This document shows positions 1 through 5,815 of a stretch of 12,950 nucleotides of DNA, piece by piece. The notes below the pieces were generated by a model. The model worked only from the letters and a program-made list of their open reading frames with translations. It was not told the DNA's origin and did not search any database. Numbering within the stretch: position 1 is the first letter of the stretch; each line of letters opens with the position of its first letter. The stretch is from Oscillospiraceae bacterium (GTDB lineage: Bacteria > Bacillota > Clostridia > Oscillospirales > Oscillospiraceae). The position numbers and the translations under genes were made by a program. The DNA is taken from positions 1-12,950 of the forward strand of contig JAEEUX010000043.1 in assembly GCA_016290695.1 (NCBI GenBank). Reading direction: 5' to 3'.

Positions 1-66
1 GCGAGGCTCGCCGCTTCTTGGGCTGTATCCCGCCTGAACGCAATTAGTTTTGATATCGTATATCAT
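1..66 (-). CDS. Partial: N-terminus of a Cys/Met-metabolism PLP-dependent enzyme (O-acetylhomoserine sulfhydrylase / cystathionine gamma-synthase type)
   Basis: An open frame starts at ATG 66-64 on the minus strand and runs off the window edge after 22 codons. A GAGG ribosome binding site lies 8 nt upstream. The residues begin MIYDIKTNCVQAG and continue with a Gly-Tyr-Ser-Pro-(x)2-Gly-Glu-Pro-Arg run. This resembles the N-terminus of trans-sulfuration PLP enzymes, in which a short 'T.C(V/I)Q.GY.P..GEPR' segment precedes the substrate-binding part of the fold. Such enzymes act in the cytoplasm on homocysteine/methionine synthesis. The catalytic lysine and all diagnostic PLP residues would lie outside the window, so the assignment rests on recognising a short N-terminal motif. 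It starts 18 nt after the stop of the GerMN lipoprotein gene, so it could be co-transcribed with it, although its metabolism looks unrelated. Confidence 0.55.
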   Translation of the reverse strand, partial: MIYDIKTNCVQAGYSPRSGEPR

Positions 67-84
67 TTTATTCGCCTCGTTTAA

Positions 85-1377
85 TTACTTAATCGTTATG
101 CTTTTATTTAATGTTATCCCTTCGACATAGATTTCTCCGTTTACTGCTATGTCAACGCTCGTTGCGTTTCCTGCGCGCAGGACGGTATACGCAACGGCCG
201 TCGCAGCCTTGAGCGCAATAATGCCCCTGCCGTTGGAAAAGAGCGCGTCGTTCAGCTCTACGGTGCATTTGGAGTTGTTCATCTGCAGGGAAACAAGCCG
301 CAGTCCAGGAGGAATGGGCGAAGAGTAGCCGTATATTATGACGGATGAAAGCAGGTATTCAACAGAACTTTCTTCCAGCGACAAAGCAGCGTTTCTAAGA
401 AGGATTATGGGCATTTCGATAAGCTTATCCGTTTCCTTACAGCTTGAGTATATCACAGTAGGTTCCTGATAAACGTCATTGATATCGTAAACGAAGGCGG
501 GGAATGAAGAGAAAGTATCGTCAAGACTGATATATTCATAACCCTTAGCCTGCTCTCCGTCTATGAGAAAACGAACATAGCTGATTTCGTCAAGCTCCGT
601 AACGGAATTGACGATAGAATAAACCGTCATTCGTTCACCCGCAGCGGTATTGGCCTTGTTTTCGACGAAATTGGAGGAAAGATCAATGGTGCAGACGTCA
701 CCCTGTATTTCGATTGAATTTACTTTCGTTCCTATGGGTATAATCGAATGAAGCCCCTGCTCATGCGGCCCCTTCATCAGTTCTTCCAGAACGTAAGATG
801 CAAGAAGCTTGTTTTGTCCCACGGTAAGTACGTGCGGCTCGGCTTGCAGCAAATTATTGTTTGAATCGGGGAAATAAAGGACTATCCGGCGCTCAAATTC
901 GCTTGCTTCATTATCGGAGATAGTGAAATCATCCGCCGTGAGGCGTCTTTCAACGAGTTGGCCCGAGGCGACTAGACTAACGCTGTTTATGCCGTCTATC
1001 TCTGTCGCCGTAAGGACAAGGCAGGTTTTCAGCGTTGTTTTATCAATATCGCTCAGTTCGTTGAATTCCTTTGAAAGATGGACTATAAGGTTTGCGTCCA
1101 TCACAAGATAGCTCTGGATCATAACGCCGTTCTTGAACGCGCTGTAATATTTGCCGTCAGCGTCGTCCTTGGTTATCATCTCCATAGCAATGTCTATCGC
1201 GGACTTTGTATCGTCTATGCTTTCGCAGGACTTTGTTACTATATATGAGCCGGTATCCTCATAGCTGCCTGCAGATACATAATATACCTCAACGGAACCG
1301 GGCACAGAAGCATTCCCGCAGCCGGAAAAAAGAGACAGCAAAAGCGCTGCCACGGCAAACAGAGAGAGCTTTTTCAT
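85..1377 (-). CDS. Secreted lipoprotein with three GerMN-like modules
   Basis: A 430-aa lipoprotein. Residues 1-19 form a lipid-type signal peptide (two lysines, a hydrophobic core, then the lipobox LFSGC with the modified Cys at position 20), so it should be anchored to the outer face of the membrane. The body shows three repeats of the GerMN pattern at about residues 28-145, 162-285 and 305-425. Each carries a beta-strand signature: LIVHLSKEF (97-105), CTIDLSSNF (229-237) and CTVELNDAL (371-379), followed by a helix and a strand ending in an Asp/Asn-Gly or Ser-Gly turn. GerMN domains are known from the spore lipoprotein GerM and the actinobacterial lipoprotein LpqB; they are thought to mediate envelope protein contacts and have no known enzymatic activity. 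The start is fixed by an AAGGAGG site 7 nt upstream and by an ATGA overlap with the kinase stop codon, so the gene is probably translationally coupled to the kinase. A sensor-modulating role is inferred from that context. The first module is the most divergent. Confidence 0.85.
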   Translation of the reverse strand: MKKLSLFAVAALLLSLFSGCGNASVPGSVEVYYVSAGSYEDTGSYIVTKSCESIDDTKSAIDIAMEMITKDDADGKYYSAFKNGVMIQSYLVMDANLIVHLSKEFNELSDIDKTTLKTCLVLTATEIDGINSVSLVASGQLVERRLTADDFTISDNEASEFERRIVLYFPDSNNNLLQAEPHVLTVGQNKLLASYVLEELMKGPHEQGLHSIIPIGTKVNSIEIQGDVCTIDLSSNFVENKANTAAGERMTVYSIVNSVTELDEISYVRFLIDGEQAKGYEYISLDDTFSSFPAFVYDINDVYQEPTVIYSSCKETDKLIEMPIILLRNAALSLEESSVEYLLSSVIIYGYSSPIPPGLRLVSLQMNNSKCTVELNDALFSNGRGIIALKAATAVAYTVLRAGNATSVDIAVNGEIYVEGITLNKSITIK

Positions 1378-2717
1378 TCTCCGACCTCCTTGCCGCCGTC
1401 TTCACCAGTATTATCGCTATAAAGAGGGAAGCTCACTTCAAAACGCGTTCCGCCTGTTTGACGCCGCTGGACCTTAATAATGCCGTTGTGCTTCTCCACG
1501 GTATCCTTCACTATGGCAAGGCCAAGGCCGCTGCCGCCGATTTCATTCGTGCGGGACTTGTCCACGCGGTAGAATCTATCGAAAATATGCGGAATATCCT
1601 CTTCCGGGATACCTATGCCGGTATCGTCGATAACAACATGTACTCGATTGTTTTTTGAATAAAGAATAGTCCGTACGGTTCCGTTTTCTACGTTATATTT
1701 TATCGCGTTTTCCACGAGGTTGAAAACTATCTCGTGGATATCGTCGGAATTAGCGAATATAACGCAATCGTCATCCAGCTCGCACTGAAGAGTGACGCTC
1801 TTGTTTTCCGCGAGCATATTGAGCATTTTCATAGCTTCTGTGATAACATCTTTAACGTTCAAAGGATAGCTCGCGTCTTCACGCTTAATATCGAGCCTTG
1901 TGAGCGCGAGAAGCTTTTCTGTGATGCGCGTAAGTCGCTCCGCTTCCCTGCCTATGTCGAGCACAAATTCTCTTTGCAGTTCCGGTGGAATATTCTCGTT
2001 TTGTATGATGCTGTCAGTGAGCAGACGTATACCCGCAAGCGGAGTTTTCAGTTCATGAGAAGCGTCGGAAACAAAGCGCTGGCGAATCTGTTCCGTTTGT
2101 TCAAGCCTGTCGGCAAGAATATTGAATTCCCCAGCAAGCTCGTCAAATTCATCTCTGCTTTTGACATTTATTCTGTATGCGTATTCGCCGTTGGCTATGC
2201 TCTTTATACCATAAACGATAGAGAGCAGGCGCTTTCTCAAAACGCCTGACAGCAAAAACGCTATTAAAACAGCCATAATGAGAGCGCCGGCGGAAATGTT
2301 CATAAGGACCTTTCTCAGCGCCATTAACAGATCCGCAGATTCTGTCGCGTATTCATAAATATATACGGCTCCCGTCTGCTTGCTCCCGCACATAATCGGT
2401 ATAGACGCACAACTTCGCACGGCAGAGCTTGAAAAAGCAAAACGGAAGGTAACCTTCCCTTTTATGGCAGCAACAATTTCCGGAAACATGGCATATTTGC
2501 CAACATTTCCGGAATTGTCTGTACTGTCATAAACTATGCGTGCCGAATTATCGGATATAACTATCCGGGTTAGCTCCATATCGCCCAGAAGATACATGAC
2601 CTTTTCGACATCCTCTGCATTGAGCGAAACGAAGGAAGAAAGTGCGGAAGCAACCACGGCGGTGTGGTTCTGCATTTCGGCGTGCTTTGCTTCATATATC
2701 ATCGTGCGCGTTTTCAT
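1374..2717 (-). CDS. Sensor histidine kinase (HAMP-HisKA-HATPase), first ATG is probably not the true start
   Basis: A membrane sensor kinase that phosphorylates the regulator encoded just upstream. Numbered from ATG 2717: an extracytoplasmic sensor region of about 130 aa, a transmembrane helix at about 137-160, a HAMP linker (about 160-210), a HisKA H-box SDASHELKTPL with phospho-accepting His221, an N-box with Asn333/Asn337, G1 box DDTGIGIP (364-371), F-box FDRFYRVD (379-386) and G2 box GGSGLGLA (394-401). All catalytic elements are intact. As annotated from this ATG the protein has only one transmembrane helix, which would leave the sensor region on the cytoplasmic side. No Shine-Dalgarno sequence precedes ATG 2717. 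The same frame is open back to 2852 and encodes a convincing first membrane helix (see the adjacent entry), so the real protein is probably about 482-485 aa. The 3' end overlaps the lipoprotein start by 4 nt. The regulator-kinase pair is of the WalRK/PhoPR style, but the exact orthology is not clear from sequence alone. Confidence 0.9.
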   Translation of the reverse strand: MKTRTMIYEAKHAEMQNHTAVVASALSSFVSLNAEDVEKVMYLLGDMELTRIVISDNSARIVYDSTDNSGNVGKYAMFPEIVAAIKGKVTFRFAFSSSAVRSCASIPIMCGSKQTGAVYIYEYATESADLLMALRKVLMNISAGALIMAVLIAFLLSGVLRKRLLSIVYGIKSIANGEYAYRINVKSRDEFDELAGEFNILADRLEQTEQIRQRFVSDASHELKTPLAGIRLLTDSIIQNENIPPELQREFVLDIGREAERLTRITEKLLALTRLDIKREDASYPLNVKDVITEAMKMLNMLAENKSVTLQCELDDDCVIFANSDDIHEIVFNLVENAIKYNVENGTVRTILYSKNNRVHVVIDDTGIGIPEEDIPHIFDRFYRVDKSRTNEIGGSGLGLAIVKDTVEKHNGIIKVQRRQTGGTRFEVSFPLYSDNTGEDGGKEVGE

Positions 2718-2831
2718 GACAGGATATATATTTACGAATGCGAGGCATACGCCGAGAAGTATAATATACGATGTAGCGTATTTAATAAAAACGCTGTTTA
2801 AGCGGAAGCGGTCTCGATCAATCTTTAAAAT
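2718..2831 (-). other. In-frame 5' extension of the sensor kinase encoding its first transmembrane helix; candidate AUU start
   Basis: Reading upstream of ATG 2717 in the kinase frame gives a basic stretch (RDRFR), then a hydrophobic helix SVFIKYATSYIILLGV followed by CLAFVNIYPV, then the annotated Met. This is the expected cytoplasmic tip plus TM1 of a two-pass sensor kinase. The frame is closed by a TGA at 2855-2853 and contains no ATG, GTG or TTG before 2717. Two ATT codons are candidates. ATT 2831-2829 has GGGGAG (2846-2841) 9 nt upstream and would overlap the end of the regulator gene by 14 nt. ATT 2822-2820 shares one base with the regulator's TGA stop. AUU starts are rare but documented for infC and pcnB. 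A base error in the sequence is the alternative explanation. Confidence 0.6.
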
Positions 2832-3498
2832 AGTAGCCCACTCCCCATTTAGTCATGATCTTTTCCGGTTCAGCGGGGTTTAACTCAAGCTTTTCGCGCA
2901 GTCTTCTGATATGAACGTCAACGGTTCTGATATCGCCCTGATAGTCATATCCCCATATAATAGAAAGGAGGTTCTCACGGCTGTAAACCTTGCCGGGGTT
3001 CTTCATAAGAAGCTCAACGAGGTCAAATTCCTTTGCCGTAAGCTCGACCTCTACTCCGTCCTTCTGAGAGGTGCGGCGCTCGGTGTCGATACGGATATGT
3101 CCACTCGTGATGATGTTCGCGCTGACGGTCTGCTCAATCATTGACGAACGTCTGAGAAGCGCTCTTACTCTCGCCTTGAGTTCAAGGATATTGAAGGGCT
3201 TTGTGATATAATCGTCAGCGCCGTATTCAAAGCCTATTATCTTGTCGGTGTCCTCGCCCTTGGCTGTAAGGAGTATGATGGGCACCTTGGAAAACTCTCT
3301 TATTCTCATGCAGGCTTCAAGACCGCTCAGCTTAGGCATCATAACGTCCATAATGATCAGGTTGAATTCCTCGTTGCGGGCAAGTTCCACGGCTTCCTCG
3401 CCATCATAGGCAGCCTCGACCTTATAACCTTCGTTTTCAAGGTTAAAGGTAATGCCCTTTACCAAAAGCTTTTCATCGTCAACAACCAGTATTCTCAT
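2818..3498 (-). CDS. OmpR/PhoB-family response regulator
   Basis: A 226-aa two-component transcription regulator. The N-terminal receiver (1-120) has the acidic pocket Asp7-Asp8, phospho-acceptor Asp51 in IIMDVMMP, switch Thr78 and the invariant Lys100 in ITKPF. The C-terminal winged helix (about 130-226) includes LTAKEFDLVELL, the recognition-helix segment DIRTVDVHIRRLREKL and the terminal WGVGYYF signature, so it should bind direct-repeat DNA as a dimer after phosphorylation. The length is typical of the family and nothing is missing. The start ATG is preceded by a GGGAGAAG ribosome binding site. It lies 15 nt after the ComEA-like gene and directly ahead of its partner kinase, whose translation probably begins inside or at the end of this gene. 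The style is close to WalR/YycF and PhoP of low-GC Gram-positives; which of these it corresponds to cannot be decided here. Confidence 0.93.
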   Translation of the reverse strand: MRILVVDDEKLLVKGITFNLENEGYKVEAAYDGEEAVELARNEEFNLIIMDVMMPKLSGLEACMRIREFSKVPIILLTAKGEDTDKIIGFEYGADDYITKPFNILELKARVRALLRRSSMIEQTVSANIITSGHIRIDTERRTSQKDGVEVELTAKEFDLVELLMKNPGKVYSRENLLSIIWGYDYQGDIRTVDVHIRRLREKLELNPAEPEKIMTKWGVGYYFKD

Positions 3499-3513
3499 AT
3501 CGTCTTCTCCCTT

Positions 3514-3906
3514 TTATCTTGTAACATAAATATTATCTTTTATTCTCTCATATATTCCGCTCCCGATTCCGGAAACATTCATCAGCTCATAACAATCCCG
3601 GAACGGGCCGTTCGCTTCTCTGTATTCGATAATGCGTTCGGCAAGCTTTTCGCCTATCCCGTTAAGGGCGGACAGCTCGTCCGCACTTGCGTGATTAATG
3701 TCGACAAAAAGCCCGTCTTCTTTCTCCGTCTGCTCCGACGACAGAGCCGGCAGAGGTCTTGCTTCAGAGGCTGTAACCGTGTAACTCCCGCTTTTGCCGG
3801 AGGAAACAGCCGTTTTCGTGAAATAGCCAGCGCAAAATGAAACGGCACAGACGGCAAGGACCGCAGTAACAGCCACAGCGACCCGCTGACCAGACGAAAG
3901 CTTCAT
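3514..3906 (-). CDS. comEA: ComEA-like membrane-anchored helix-hairpin-helix DNA-binding protein
   Basis: A 130-aa protein with an N-terminal signal-anchor (hydrophobic residues about 9-28 after MKLSSGQR), a short linker rich in Ser/Thr/Glu, and a tandem helix-hairpin-helix module at about 68-130. The first hairpin carries VDINHASADELSALNGIGEKL; the second carries NVSGIGSGIYERI. These are the hallmarks of ComEA, the extracytoplasmic receptor that binds double-stranded DNA during natural transformation. Its length is shorter than Bacillus ComEA, which has an additional N-terminal oligomerisation domain, and it matches the compact ComEA form of many Clostridia. The ATG has a GAGGG site 7 nt upstream. 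No comEC, comEB or comF lies alongside; instead the gene heads a two-component operon, with only 15 nt to the regulator. A competence role is therefore an inference from family membership. Confidence 0.85.
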   Translation of the reverse strand: MKLSSGQRVAVAVTAVLAVCAVSFCAGYFTKTAVSSGKSGSYTVTASEARPLPALSSEQTEKEDGLFVDINHASADELSALNGIGEKLAERIIEYREANGPFRDCYELMNVSGIGSGIYERIKDNIYVTR

Positions 3907-4201
3907 AGCAAACCCTCAAAAGCAAAATCGGAGCGCGGGAGGAAAAGGTTAATTAATGAAACGAATCGGTAACAAATATACACCATTTTTCCCCTTGAAT
4001 TCCGTATATATATATGCTTATAATTAAATTACCTATGAATATAATAAAATAATCCTCGAAGAAAGTAAATAGTATTTTATTAAATTAACTCAAGGTATTT
4101 TTCGCAATTATTATGAAATATTCCCGTTTTTTACGTTTTTCAGATTATATCCGTCCTTCTTCTCGCGGAAATGCTTTTCGCATTAATTTCAGGAGTTTGC
4201 C
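3907..4201. other. AT-rich divergent intergenic region (comEA-like operon / dacF-like gene)
   Basis: This 295-nt stretch separates the two divergently transcribed units. It holds the plus-strand promoter described separately, the carboxypeptidase leader and, presumably, the minus-strand promoter of the comEA-regulator-kinase-lipoprotein operon. For the minus strand I see only a weak candidate: TTGAGT (4093-4088) and TATTTA (4071-4066) with 16 nt between them. A short 5-bp hairpin (AATGC/GCATT, 4170-4184) lies just ahead of the carboxypeptidase ribosome binding site. I recognise no riboswitch, T-box or small ORF here. Confidence 0.5.
3995..4024 (+). promoter_or_regulatory. Sigma-A-type promoter of the D,D-carboxypeptidase gene
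   Basis: TTGAAT (3995-4000) and a perfect TATAAT (4019-4024) are separated by 18 nt, with a TG close ahead of the -10. Transcription should start near 4031, leaving a leader of about 170 nt before the ATG at 4202. The match is to the housekeeping consensus rather than to a sporulation sigma factor. Confidence 0.65.
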
Positions 4202-5581
4202 ATGTCTTTGAAAAAAATTGCCTTTATGCTGCTTGCAATAGCATTATCATTTAATATTTTCGCCTTACCTGCGTCAGCTCTCGAACGCCCTGAGATAGAC
4301 GCCGAGTCCGCCGTACTGCTCGACGCTGACAGCGGCACTGTATATTATTCACTTAACGAGAACGAAAAACGCGAGCCCGCGAGCCTCGTCAAGATAATGA
4401 CGGCGCTGCTTGCTCTCGAAGCGGTTGACAGCGGCAATGCCTCTCTGTCCGATATCGTTACGGCTTCAGAGGAAGCGATAAACAGAGTCAAAGATTATGG
4501 CGGAAACGACTGTATCAAGGTCGGCGAGGAAATGACGCTCGAAAGCCTGCTTTACTGCACGCTCGTCGCCTCAATGAACGAAGCCGCAAACATCATCGCC
4601 GAGCATATCAGCGGCTCTATCGACGCCTTTGTCGCCGCGATGAACAGGCGCGCCGTGGAACTCGGCTGCAAAAACACAAACTTCACCAACACTCATGGTC
4701 AAACAAGCCCGGGACAGTATACTACCGCTTACGATCTCGCTCTTATCTCCGCCGAGGCAATCAAGAATCCCGAATTTGACGAAATAGTTAACACGATTTC
4801 CAAGGAAATACCTGCGACCAATCTTTCCGACGTTCGTTTTATTACGAACTCAAATAAACTCATATCACCTGATTCCACCCGTTTCTATTATAGTGAAGCC
4901 TCTGGCATTAAGACCGGCTCGACATACGAAGCGGGCTTCTGCCTGGCGTCATCCATTATAAGAGATGATATGAACGTTGTCTCCGTAGTACTCGGCTGCA
5001 AACAGATAGAGGTCGAAGGCGGATATTATGATACGCAGAGTTTTGTTCAGACTAAAATTCTATTTAAATGGCTGCTTGATAACTTCCAGCCCACTAAAAT
5101 AGTCAGCAAAAACGATTTAATATGCGAAATTCCCGTTCTTCTCGGCGAAGGTATGGACAGTGTCGTCATCCGCCCGGATAAGGAAATAAGTCTCCTGCTC
5201 CCAAAAGATTTTGACAGGTCTTCAATAAAATCCGAAGTTCATATCTTTTCCGCGGAGGATGGCTCAGAACCATTTTACGCTCCTGTCGACGAAGGTATGA
5301 AGGTTGGAGAAATGACTGTTACCTGCAACGGCATAACTTATCCCGCCATAAGCCTCGTCACAAACACTTCCGTTTCACGCTCGCGCTTTGCATATTTTAA
5401 ATACCTCATAAGCAACTTCCTTTCAAACCGCTGGGTCAAATTCGCACTCATCGGTGTCGTTATTCTTATTATTCTGTATATCATTCTCGTTATTCGATAT
5501 AACATAATTCGTTCAAGGCGCATTGAGGCGGCAAAAAAGAACAAGGGTACGGCAAACTCAATGCCGAAAAAGAAGAAATAA
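4202..5581 (+). CDS. dacF: D-alanyl-D-alanine carboxypeptidase (penicillin-binding protein, DacF/PBP5 type)
   Basis: A 459-aa serine D,D-carboxypeptidase (peptidase S11) that removes the terminal D-Ala from peptidoglycan pentapeptides outside the membrane, limiting cross-linking. A signal peptide covers residues 1-26 (cleavage near ASA-LE). The three active-site motifs are all present: SLVK with nucleophile Ser61 and Lys64, SMN (124-126) and KTG (237-239). A PBP5-type C-terminal beta domain follows at about 295-390, then a single hydrophobic membrane anchor (about 412-431) and a basic tail ending in four lysines. Most family members end in an amphipathic helix, so this true transmembrane anchor with cytoplasmic tail is a clostridial variant. 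AGGAG (4191-4195) lies 6 nt before the ATG. It is monocistronic, flanked by its own promoter and terminator, and is the only plus-strand gene here. The dacF symbol is by type; it is not next to spoIIA genes as in Bacillus. Confidence 0.92.
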   Translation: MSLKKIAFMLLAIALSFNIFALPASALERPEIDAESAVLLDADSGTVYYSLNENEKREPASLVKIMTALLALEAVDSGNASLSDIVTASEEAINRVKDYGGNDCIKVGEEMTLESLLYCTLVASMNEAANIIAEHISGSIDAFVAAMNRRAVELGCKNTNFTNTHGQTSPGQYTTAYDLALISAEAIKNPEFDEIVNTISKEIPATNLSDVRFITNSNKLISPDSTRFYYSEASGIKTGSTYEAGFCLASSIIRDDMNVVSVVLGCKQIEVEGGYYDTQSFVQTKILFKWLLDNFQPTKIVSKNDLICEIPVLLGEGMDSVVIRPDKEISLLLPKDFDRSSIKSEVHIFSAEDGSEPFYAPVDEGMKVGEMTVTCNGITYPAISLVTNTSVSRSRFAYFKYLISNFLSNRWVKFALIGVVILIILYIILVIRYNIIRSRRIEAAKKNKGTANSMPKKKK

Positions 5582-5594
5582 GCGATCAAGAATG

Positions 5595-5631
5595 AAACGC
5601 CATGTAAAGCAACTGTCTTTACATGGCGTTT
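5595..5631 (+). terminator. Rho-independent terminator of the carboxypeptidase gene
   Basis: A perfect 15-bp stem (5595-5609 with 5617-5631; core AACGCCATGTAAAG) closes a 7-nt loop, followed by a short T run (5629-5632). It begins 14 nt after the stop codon. The T-tract is short but the stem is very stable. Confidence 0.8.
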
Positions 5632-5633
5632 TG

Positions 5634-5755
5634 CTGTGAAGTGAATTCGCTTTGCAGAGAGAAATCGCTGTAAAGCGTTTTTGCCTTACAGCGTTAATGT
5701 GCCGCAAGTCTCATTACTTTACGGCAGCAAACATTTGTATAACAGGAAAATGTTT
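5634..5755. repeat. Run of four further hairpins between convergent genes
   Basis: Between the two terminators, consecutive inverted repeats fill the interval: CTGTGAAG/CTTTGCAG (5634-5641 with 5650-5657, two G-T wobbles); CGCTGTAAAGC/GCCTTACAGCG (5666-5676 with 5683-5693, one mismatch); GCCG..AAGT/ACTT..CGGC (5701-5709 with 5716-5725, internal loop); AAACATTT/AAATGTTT (5729-5736 with 5748-5755). The second and third share a GTAAAG/CTTTAC-like core with the neighbouring terminator stem. They may be decayed terminator copies, a small palindromic repeat family, or a structured RNA. No open reading frame of note is present. Confidence 0.5.
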
Positions 5756-5759
5756 TGGC

Positions 5760-5808
5760 AACACCGCAAAATTCCGGCATATATAAAGCGCCAGAATTTT
5801 GCGGTGTT
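5760..5808 (-). terminator. Terminator-like hairpin behind the NAGPA-SLH gene
   Basis: A 15-bp perfect stem (AACACCGCAAAATTC, 5760-5774, with 5794-5808) extends through one mismatch to three further pairs, with an 11-nt loop. It sits 7 nt past the stop codon of the minus-strand surface-protein gene. The T-run on the minus strand is poor, so termination efficiency is uncertain; the stem could also protect the 3' end or act for both strands. Confidence 0.65.
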
Positions 5809-5815
5809 ATCGTCT

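Noticed and set aside
1206..2249. Plus-strand open frames of 150 and 171 codons
   Set aside because: They are antisense to the lipoprotein and first kinase genes and give composition-driven, domain-free translations.
2715..2822. A frameshift joining regulator and kinase to explain the missing kinase N-terminus
   Set aside because: The upstream helix is already in the kinase frame and the regulator ends normally at its conserved C-terminal signature, so no shift is needed; only an unusual start codon is.
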